The notes under the pieces are model-generated. The model searched no databases and was not told the origin of the DNA. It saw nothing but the letters and a program-made list of their open reading frames with translations. Positions 48,543-64,000 of a stretch of 64,000 nucleotides of DNA are shown here, one piece after another (the stretch's first letter is position 1; the number at the start of each line of letters is the position of its first letter). The stretch lies in contig JADJXM010000012.1 of NCBI GenBank assembly GCA_016715865.1, positions 124,001 to 188,000 on the forward strand. The letters are read 5' to 3'. The DNA comes from Acidobacteriota bacterium. Its GTDB lineage: Bacteria > Acidobacteriota > Blastocatellia > RBC074. Both the position numbers and the translations under genes were made by a program.

Positions 48543-48929
48543 TTAAATTCTGAAGCAGTTGATTTGCAGGTAAATATCTCCGCCATTGCGTATCAACGGA
48601 GGTCTGATGTGATTTAACTGTCTGTCCAGGGCGGATCCGAAAAGCGTTCCGATCAGGCCCTGAGCCGCCGAATCACTGACGATCTGCCGGCTCTCGGCCG
48701 TGGATGAGACGGGAGACTCGCGTCGCTCCAGAGTGCAGGCGCACATCTGAAGGCAGCCTTCGCCGGTCGCCATCGACGAATCGGATTCGCTCATCGGCAT
48801 CGGACAACCCGTCTCGTCGATGCAGCAATCCATTCCGCTCTCGTAATGACAAAACTGCCCGACCATCGCCGCTGCCGGCAGGGCGGTCAGAATGACAAGC
48901 AGAATGATTGATCCGATTCGTCGAAGCAT
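48543..48929 (-). CDS. Cys/Met-rich small secreted protein heading the metal efflux operon
   Basis: A 128-residue protein with a signal peptide (about 1-21, ending PAAA). A short cysteine cluster follows: FCHYESGMDCCIDETGCPMP and then GCLQMCACTLE, about eight Cys plus several Met and one His within 45 residues. The second half (SDSAAQGLIGTLFGSALDRQ and on) has no recognised fold. I do not recognise the family. The composition and its position upstream of cupredoxin, YtkA-like and cusA genes suggest a periplasmic metal-binding or sensing role. It is separated from the next gene by a 179-bp gap in which I see no gene. Confidence 0.65.
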   Translation of the reverse strand: MLRRIGSIILLVILTALPAAAMVGQFCHYESGMDCCIDETGCPMPMSESDSSMATGEGCLQMCACTLERRESPVSSTAESRQIVSDSAAQGLIGTLFGSALDRQLNHIRPPLIRNGGDIYLQINCFRI

Positions 48930-48946
48930 GGTGAAGTTAGACTAGC

Positions 48947-49471
<525 letters not shown>

Positions 49472-49513
49472 GATGATTCATCTCCACGAAAATTGAGTGG
49501 CCGGCCGGTCTCC

Positions 49514-50683
<1,170 letters not shown>

Positions 50684-50744
50684 AAAACTCCTTTAATCTT
50701 TCGAGGGCATATCCCCCATTCCCGGCTCCGCTCAACGATTGAGA

Positions 50745-50774
50745 CTGACAAACCGGGACATTCAATGCTAAGAT
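50745..50774 (+). promoter_or_regulatory. Likely sigma70-type promoter of the MoxR/VWA operon
   Basis: CTGACA (50745-50750), 18-bp spacer, TAAGAT (50769-50774), 54 bp before the ATPase start and divergent from mnmA. Confidence 0.4.
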
Positions 50775-50828
50775 GAAACCGTAATATTAACATATTAAGA
50801 TCACTTACGCAGGGATGAACCAATTAAG

Positions 50829-51665
<837 letters not shown>

Positions 51666-51695
51666 TAATGATATGACGGGGCTGTGTTATCCACT

Positions 51696-54815
<3,120 letters not shown>

Positions 54816-54827
54816 GCACGGAGTATC

Positions 54828-54937
54828 GCATGGAATACCGCATGGAGTACCGCCTTGAGGCGGGTTTTTAAATCTCACGCATCTCTGATCGTGAAGAAAA
54901 CCCGCCTCAAGGCGGTACTCCATGCGGTACTCCATGC
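54828..54937. repeat. TGGAGTACCG palindrome with 41-bp arms
   Basis: Arms 54828-54868 and 54897-54937 pair over 41 bp with one mismatch. They contain tandem GCATGGARTACC units and CTTGAGGCGGGTTTT. It lies between the convergent VWA and lemA genes and can serve as a bidirectional terminator: each arm ends in a T or A run at the loop. Confidence 0.9.
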
Positions 54938-54939
54938 GC

Positions 54940-55539
54940 TTAATTGCTGAAATCGACCTTGGGTGCGGTTTTGGCGCCTTCATCGGCCTTGAAGAGCGGT
55001 TTATCCTTGAATCCCATCAGTCCGGCGATCAAAACTGTCGGGAACTTCTGTTTCGTAGTGTTGTAATCGGTGACCGATTCATTATAGTCCCTGCGGGCGA
55101 CGGCCATTCTGTTTTCAGTTCCGGCCAGTTCGTCCTGCAACCGCATGAAATTCTCGTTCGATTTGAGCTGCGGGTATTGCTCCGTGATCATAAGGAATCT
55201 TCCGCCGGAGCCCAGCAGTCCGCCGTCACGCATGGCCTGTGTCAGTTTGCCGTCGGCATCGATCTTCTCTTCCGGCGTGGTGGCTGAAAGCAGGCGCGAG
55301 CGAGCTTCAGCGATGCGCGTGAAGACTTCTTTCTCCTGTCCCGCGATTCCCTTGACCGTCCCCACGATGTTCGGGATCAGATCGGCCCGCCGCTGCATCT
55401 GGTTTTCGACCTGCGACCACTGCTTGTCGACGTCGTTTCGCTTTGTGACGAGGTTGTTGTAACTGCTCAGAGCGGCTCCTCCGATGATCAAAGCGAAAAG
55501 TATGATCACACCGAGGATGACCAGCGCAATTTTTCCCAT
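54940..55539 (-). CDS. lemA: LemA family membrane protein
   Basis: A 199-residue membrane-anchored helical-bundle protein. The N-terminal TM helix is at about 3-24 (IALVILGVIILFALIIGG). Long helices follow with the LemA signature SYNNLVTKRNDVDKQWSQVE and MQRRADLIPNIVGTVKGIAG. The start at 55539 has AAAGGAG 7 bp upstream; the longer frame to 55596 runs through a hairpin. LemA proteins commonly occur with TPM-domain proteins, as here with the gene at 56486. Confidence 0.93.
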   Translation of the reverse strand: MGKIALVILGVIILFALIIGGAALSSYNNLVTKRNDVDKQWSQVENQMQRRADLIPNIVGTVKGIAGQEKEVFTRIAEARSRLLSATTPEEKIDADGKLTQAMRDGGLLGSGGRFLMITEQYPQLKSNENFMRLQDELAGTENRMAVARRDYNESVTDYNTTKQKFPTVLIAGLMGFKDKPLFKADEGAKTAPKVDFSN

Positions 55540-55559
55540 AAAAATTCTCCTTTTAGGAA

Positions 55560-55592
55560 TTATCAGCGAAGATACAGTATCTTCGCTGATAA
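55560..55592 (-). terminator. Perfect hairpin between the nucleotidyltransferase-like gene and lemA
   Basis: 15-bp stem TTATCAGCGAAGATA / TATCTTCGCTGATAA with a 3-nt loop (CAG). On the minus strand it is past the stop of the 234-residue protein gene and immediately before the lemA ribosome binding site. It could be an attenuator or a processing site rather than a full terminator. Confidence 0.6.
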
Positions 55593-55616
55593 ACATTTGG
55601 GTAAACAGACAGGTGA

Positions 55617-56321
<705 letters not shown>

Positions 56322-56342
56322 CGGTCCTCACTTTTCGAGAGT

Positions 56343-56480
56343 AGTTTCCAGTAGGAAGAAGTTTCCAGTTTCCAGTAAAGACGCTGCATGCCATTTCATG
56401 ATTGCAGATACTCCAACTTTTCAGATCACTTTTATCTTTACCGAAAACTGGAAACTGGAAACTTCCCAAACTGGAAACTG
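56343..56480. repeat. TTTCCAG-family inverted arrays
   Basis: AGTTTCCAG units at 56343-56377 face inverted CTGGAAACT units at 56443-56480 across about 65 bp of unique DNA. It lies just beyond the stop of the TPM-domain gene, on its downstream side. Confidence 0.8.
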
Positions 56481-56485
56481 TTTTT

Positions 56486-57334
<849 letters not shown>

Positions 57335-57429
57335 TTTTGCTTATACGATACAACCCGTAAAGTGTCAATCGTTCGAATTTTAAATTATTGATTCTAAAAT
57401 GGTTTGTCGGCATAGCCCGAAAATCATGG

Positions 57430-57458
57430 TTGACGTGATGGTAGGTAAAGTTTACAAT
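57430..57458 (+). promoter_or_regulatory. Sigma70-type promoter of the lytic transglycosylase gene
   Basis: TTGACG (57430-57435), 17-bp spacer, TACAAT (57453-57458): one of the best promoter matches in the window. It gives a 5' leader of about 135 nt before the start codon. Confidence 0.6.
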
Positions 57459-57599
57459 GTGCACGTTTGTCGGCGTTTCCATTTAGGACACAGACTCTCC
57501 TGGCCATCAGTAGCCAGACACTCCTCAGAGTCATCCGCCGACCCTGATATTTTTACAAATTTTGCTGGGAATGAAATAAATCCGGAGGAAAGACTCAAA

Positions 57600-59354
57600 A
57601 TGAAGAAGCGACAAAGTGGGGCTTCTATGCGTTTTGGACGCGTGAACCTCGTCACCGCCTGCTTCTGTACCGTTGCCCTGACCGCGATCTTGTTTGCTCC
57701 TGTTTCAGCTCAGGTTCGTGGATCCGGTGCGTATTCAGACATTAATAATGATGTATCGACGCGAAGTCGCGAGATACAGAGGGTGATCGAGCGTTCGACT
57801 GGCTATTTTCAGTCGGGCGAAGTCAATTTCAAAGACGGTAACTTCGAGAAAGCGCGGCGCGAATATGATCGTGCGATAGATACATTCCTCGAATCCGGAA
57901 TGGATATTCGCAGCGATGCGCGCATGGAGCAGCAATTCCAGAGTCTGGTAGCGCACATTTTTCAGCGCCAGATGACATTGTTGGCGGTTGCTCCGCCGAC
58001 AACGAGTTCTCAGGTCGTCTTCGTTCAGGACGAACACCCCGGCAAGCCGAAATCCGCAGCCGGTTCTGATAATGGAAATATCGATCGCGGTTTCGGTCAG
58101 CAGTCGTTCAGCGCATCGCCGCTCGATGATCTGGCGAAACTGAAATTGAGCGATGAAGAGACCAGGGATGCTACTGATGCTCAGGCCGAATCGGCAGTTG
58201 TCGCGGCCAAGCTCGATTTCCAGTTCAGACCCAACGCTCTGATTCAAAGCTATATTAACTATTATAATGGCCGCGGACGCGCCACTATGGAGCAGGGGCT
58301 TCGCCGGGCAGGACGCTTCCTGGAGATGGCGAGCACGATCTTCAGGGAAGAGGGCGTGCCTCAGGATCTGGTCTGGTTGGGACAGGTTGAAAGCGCGTGG
58401 TCGCCGGTCGCACGTTCGTGGGCGGCGGCAGTCGGATTATGGCAGTTTATCCCGGGCACAGGCGCTCGCTACGGTTTGCGTCAGGACTATTATATCGACG
58501 AACGCTCGAGCTTCGAGAAGGCGACAAGGGCTTCTGCAAGGTATCTCAAATTCCTGGCAAATCGATATGACGGAAACTGGGAACTGGCTATGGCCGCCTA
58601 CAATTCAGGTGAAGGCCGGGTCGATTCCGCGATTGCCCGCACGGGTTATGCGGATTTCTGGGAGATCTATTCCCGCGGTCTGCTGCCGAATGAGACGCGC
58701 AATTACGTTCCGAACATCCTGGCGACCATCATCATCGCCAAAAATCCCGAAAAGTATGGTTTCAACGTCAAACCTGAACCGCCGCTGAGCTTCGATTACG
58801 TCAAGGTCAATAACATGGTCGATCTGAGACTGGTGGCCGATGCGATCGATTCGTCATACGATTATCTGCAGGCGCTCAATCCTGAACTCAAGCGCGGAGT
58901 CACGCCGCCGGGCGTCGACTTCATGCTACGCGTTCCGTCAGGCAAGGGGCGTGTGTTGATGGCCTCGCTCCAGCGCATCCCGGTCAACAAGCGCAACAGC
59001 TGGCGGATGGTGACGGCTCAAAGCAACGATACATTCGATTCGATCGGCAACCGGACGGGCGTTTCGGCCGATCTGCTGGCTCAGGTCAATGGCGATTCGA
59101 TTAAACCAGGTGAGAAGATCGTCATTCCCGACGGCAGCAAGGTCAGAAATGTTGTACTGACCAGTTCGCGTTCATCATCGGGAAGCGGGAGTTCTGCGAA
59201 GGTCGTTTCATACCGGGTTCGCTCGGGTGATACCCTTGGCAAGATCGCAGGTCGTTACAGCACTTCTGTCAGCTCGATCGCGAATCTGAACCGGATCAGG
59301 TCAACCTCAAAGCTGCGTGCCGGTCAGGTACTCAAGGTTCCGGTCCGAAGGTAA
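57600..59354 (+). CDS. Membrane/periplasmic lytic transglycosylase with two LysM domains (MltD-like)
   Basis: A 584-residue peptidoglycan lytic transglycosylase. A signal peptide (about 10-38) ends PVSAQ. A helical region with tetratricopeptide-like GEVNFKDGNFEKARREYDRA follows. The SLT domain is at about 230-370, with the catalytic Glu in LVWLGQVESAWSP and AAVGLWQFIPGTGARYGL and AMAAYNSGEGRV motifs. Two LysM domains (about 460-505 and 535-580) end the protein; the second reads YRVRSGDTLGKIAGRYSTSV. The start is 57600 with GGAGG upstream. A longer frame from 57399 would include the promoter and is rejected. Confidence 0.92.
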   Translation: MKKRQSGASMRFGRVNLVTACFCTVALTAILFAPVSAQVRGSGAYSDINNDVSTRSREIQRVIERSTGYFQSGEVNFKDGNFEKARREYDRAIDTFLESGMDIRSDARMEQQFQSLVAHIFQRQMTLLAVAPPTTSSQVVFVQDEHPGKPKSAAGSDNGNIDRGFGQQSFSASPLDDLAKLKLSDEETRDATDAQAESAVVAAKLDFQFRPNALIQSYINYYNGRGRATMEQGLRRAGRFLEMASTIFREEGVPQDLVWLGQVESAWSPVARSWAAAVGLWQFIPGTGARYGLRQDYYIDERSSFEKATRASARYLKFLANRYDGNWELAMAAYNSGEGRVDSAIARTGYADFWEIYSRGLLPNETRNYVPNILATIIIAKNPEKYGFNVKPEPPLSFDYVKVNNMVDLRLVADAIDSSYDYLQALNPELKRGVTPPGVDFMLRVPSGKGRVLMASLQRIPVNKRNSWRMVTAQSNDTFDSIGNRTGVSADLLAQVNGDSIKPGEKIVIPDGSKVRNVVLTSSRSSSGSGSSAKVVSYRVRSGDTLGKIAGRYSTSVSSIANLNRIRSTSKLRAGQVLKVPVRR

Positions 59355-59380
59355 CATAACATTACCGGTTATCCCTGAAG

Positions 59381-59515
59381 ACGCGAGGCATGCGAAGTTT
59401 CCTCCTCCTTTCCTTCGCATGCTTCGCGTTTGTCAGTAAAAAGTACAAAGTAAAAAGTAAAAGACACGAGATCGTGAGGCCCGTGTCTTTTACTTTTTAC
59501 TTTGTACTTTTTACT
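59381..59515. repeat. Two consecutive hairpins, the second a 34-bp perfect heptamer-type stem
   Basis: First hairpin: 59381-59397 ACGCGAGGCATGCGAAG with inverted partner 59413-59429 (one mismatch). Second: 59435-59468 made of AGTAAAAAGTACAAAGTAAA-type units ending GACACG. Its exact inverted copy is at 59482-59515, with a 13-nt loop. They lie between the transglycosylase and ComM-like genes and can act as a terminator. The second stem is a variant of the GTAGAAA family. Confidence 0.88.
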
Positions 59516-59559
59516 TTATACTTTCCCCACAACTGGCCACCCACTAATCCAGATACCAT

Positions 59560-59565
59560 GGGAGG
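59560..59565 (+). promoter_or_regulatory. Ribosome binding site deciding the ComM-like start
   Basis: GGGAGG lies 8 bp before the GTG at 59574 and selects that start over the upstream frame, which begins inside the 34-bp hairpin repeat. Confidence 0.7.
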
Positions 59566-59573
59566 CCAACTCA

Positions 59574-61121
59574 GTGTTATACAAAACCCTCAGTGCAGCA
59601 GTATATGGAATCGACGCCGAGCTGGTAGAGGTCGAAGTGGATCTTGCTCCGCGTCCGGGAGATGCGCAGCAGGAGACTGTTGTGACAGTGGTAGGTTTGC
59701 CGGATCTGGCGGTGCGTGAGAGTCGTGAGCGGATCAGGTCGGCCATCACCAATTGCGGTTTCTTCTTTCCGGTCAATAAAACTACGATTAATCTTGCTCC
59801 CGCCGATGTGAAAAAGGAAGGTTCGGCATTCGATCTGCCGATCGCTCTGGGGATACTTGGAGCGAGCGGGGAACTGGACGCTTCAAGGTTGGAAGGTACG
59901 ATGCTGATCGGTGAGCTGGCGCTCGACGGGCGCATCCGTGCAGTCCGCGGAGCATTGTCGATTGCTGTGGCAGCGAAGAGAAAGAATATTCGACGCCTGC
60001 TGCTGCCGGCTGAGAATGCCCGGGAAGCGGCCGTCGTCAATGGACTTGACGTCTATCCTGTGACCGATCTGCGAAGTGTGGTCGATATGCTCAACCTCGA
60101 TCCGCTGCCGGCTCCGTTGCGGCTGAACATCGACAAGATGCTCAGTGAAGCGAACGGCTATGTCGTCGATTTCAGCGAGGTGCGGGGCCAGATGAACGCC
60201 AAACGCGCAATCGAGGTCGCGACTGCCGGCGGACATAATATCCTGCTCGTCGGCCCGCCGGGTTCAGGCAAGTCCATGCTGGCCAAACGCATCCCGTCGA
60301 TCCTTCCGCCAATCACTTTTGAAGAGGCGCTCGAGTCGACCAAGATCCATAGCGTCGCCGGATATACCGATTCGAAAGGCCTGCTCACGACACGGCCATT
60401 CCGATCGCCGCATCACACGATCAGCGATGCGGGACTGATCGGCGGTGGAGCGATGCCACGACCGGGTGAGGTCAGCCTTGCCCATCACGGCGTATTGTTT
60501 CTCGATGAACTGCCGGAATTCGAACGAAACGTGCTTGAAGTATTGCGCCAGCCGCTGGAAGACCAGAAGGTGACGATCAGCCGGGCGGCGATGTCGCTCA
60601 CCTTTCCTGCGAGCTTTATGCTGGTGGCCGCGATGAATCCGTGTCCGTGCGGGTATTTCAACGATTCGACACGGGCCTGCAAATGCACCCCGCCGCAGGT
60701 CCAGCGGTACATTTCAAAGATCTCGGGGCCGCTGCTCGATCGCATCGACATTCATGTTGATGTCCCCGCGGTTAAGGTTCGCGAGCTTGCCGGTCACGAA
60801 CCGGCCGAAGGCTCTGAGACGATGCGCGAGCGCGTTTGCGTGGCCAGGAAGCGCCAGCTCGACCGTTTCTCCGGTGAGCATCTCTACTGCAATGCCCAGA
60901 TGACTCCGCGGCTGATCCGCAAATTCTGCCGTCTCGAAGCCGGACCGCAGTCGCTGCTTGAACGGGCGATCAATAAATACGGATTATCAGCGAGAGCATA
61001 CGACCGTATTCTGAAAGTCAGCCGGACGATCGCCGATCTGGAAGGCGCCGATGTGATTGCCGAACATCATATTTCCGAGGCCGTCCAGTACCGGACGCTC
61101 GACAGGAATTTCTGGCAGTGA
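59574..61121 (+). CDS. comM: YifB/ComM-like Mg-chelatase-type AAA ATPase
   Basis: A 515-residue AAA+ protein of the YifB/ComM group. Its N-terminal LonB-like domain (about 15-145) has VTVVGLPDLAVRESRERIR and NLAPADVKKEGSAFDLPIAL. The ATPase domain has Walker A GPPGSGKSM, HHTISDAGLIGGG and Walker B GVLFLDELPEF. A C-terminal CxC region CPCGYFNDSTRACKC likely binds zinc. ComM is a branch-migration helicase in natural transformation in Vibrio; related proteins are widespread in non-competent bacteria, so competence is not shown. GTG start. Confidence 0.92.
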   Translation: MLYKTLSAAVYGIDAELVEVEVDLAPRPGDAQQETVVTVVGLPDLAVRESRERIRSAITNCGFFFPVNKTTINLAPADVKKEGSAFDLPIALGILGASGELDASRLEGTMLIGELALDGRIRAVRGALSIAVAAKRKNIRRLLLPAENAREAAVVNGLDVYPVTDLRSVVDMLNLDPLPAPLRLNIDKMLSEANGYVVDFSEVRGQMNAKRAIEVATAGGHNILLVGPPGSGKSMLAKRIPSILPPITFEEALESTKIHSVAGYTDSKGLLTTRPFRSPHHTISDAGLIGGGAMPRPGEVSLAHHGVLFLDELPEFERNVLEVLRQPLEDQKVTISRAAMSLTFPASFMLVAAMNPCPCGYFNDSTRACKCTPPQVQRYISKISGPLLDRIDIHVDVPAVKVRELAGHEPAEGSETMRERVCVARKRQLDRFSGEHLYCNAQMTPRLIRKFCRLEAGPQSLLERAINKYGLSARAYDRILKVSRTIADLEGADVIAEHHISEAVQYRTLDRNFWQ

Positions 61122-61173
61122 GCGCGAATAATCAGGGAAGCTGAGAAATTCGCTGCGCTACTTCCCGGTCATT

Positions 61174-62286
<1,113 letters not shown>

Positions 62287-62312
62287 AGAGTCGGGATCTC
62301 CTAAAGCAGCGA

Positions 62313-64000
<1,688 letters not shown>

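Noticed and set aside
57399..57599. 67-residue N-terminal extension of the lytic transglycosylase
   Set aside because: It would place the signal peptide internally and overlap the TTGACG/TACAAT promoter; the ATG at 57600 has a proper ribosome binding site.
59502..59573. 24-residue N-terminal extension of the ComM-like protein
   Set aside because: Begins inside the hairpin repeat; GGGAGG selects the GTG at 59574, which matches the family's usual N-terminus.

Overview
The window reads as one contiguous chromosomal stretch of a GC-rich Gram-negative bacterium, most likely an Acidobacteriota member and perhaps Blastocatellia. The evidence is a very large NHL-repeat secreted protein ending in the Solibacter-type C-terminal domain (TIGR03437-like), exopolysaccharide genes of the kind linked to exosortase systems, a FecR-domain secreted protein, a 7TM-HD phosphodiesterase, and many short hairpin repeats between genes. 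No rRNA, tRNA, CRISPR array, prophage or transposase gene was seen. The taxonomic call is an inference.

Layout. 1-5.9 kb: end of a glycosyltransferase-like gene, cobalamin adenosyltransferase, O-antigen-ligase-like protein, amidotransferase/asparagine synthase, GT4 glycosyltransferase and a convergent DUF4126 membrane protein. 6.1-11.3 kb: meaB and methylmalonyl-CoA epimerase, a parvulin-type PPIase, mtnP, a TPR protein and a PfkB sugar kinase. 11.5-13 kb: a DapF homologue lacking both catalytic cysteines, DUF2007 and cutA, overlapping. 13.2-18.2 kb: an OmpR/HisKA two-component pair, NADH dehydrogenase-2 and homoserine dehydrogenase. 18.4-26.1 kb: a one-TM protein, FecR protein, HDAC-like deacylase, 7TM-HD protein, P-loop kinase, and an ABC ATPase with an unknown partner. 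26.4-32.0 kb: an exopolysaccharide export and control operon (Wzz/GumC, ExeA-like ATPase, BY-kinase, Wza, YCF48-like propeller). 32.0-34.7 kb: tryptophan 2,3-dioxygenase, kynureninase and MsrB. 34.9-41.2 kb: the NHL protein, ndk and a MacB-type ABC exporter pair. 41.5-48.9 kb: a minus-strand Cus-type metal efflux operon with three small secreted metal-handling candidates at its head. 49-55 kb: OsmC, MnmA, and a MoxR/NorQ ATPase with a 1039-residue VWA partner. 55-64 kb: LemA, a nucleotidyltransferase-like protein, a TPM protein, a LysM lytic transglycosylase, a ComM-like ATPase, an alkaline-phosphatase-superfamily protein and an S9 peptidase cut by the window end.

The most unusual feature is the intergenic DNA. 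At least four repeat families occupy most gene junctions: (GTAGAAA)n heptamer arrays, TTTCCAG arrays, TGGAGTACCG palindromes, and a MITE-like element of about 280-290 bp with inverted ends. Most form long hairpins. In several cases the stop codon and last residues of a gene lie inside the repeat, so unrelated proteins share a C-terminal peptide: the histidine kinase and NDH-2 both end QNRER, and two other proteins end EV(D/E)SKK.

Other leads are the DapF homologue with Cys-to-Ser at both catalytic positions, and the MoxR/VWA pair, whose VWA protein carries about eight N-terminal helical repeats and has no recognisable client nearby.
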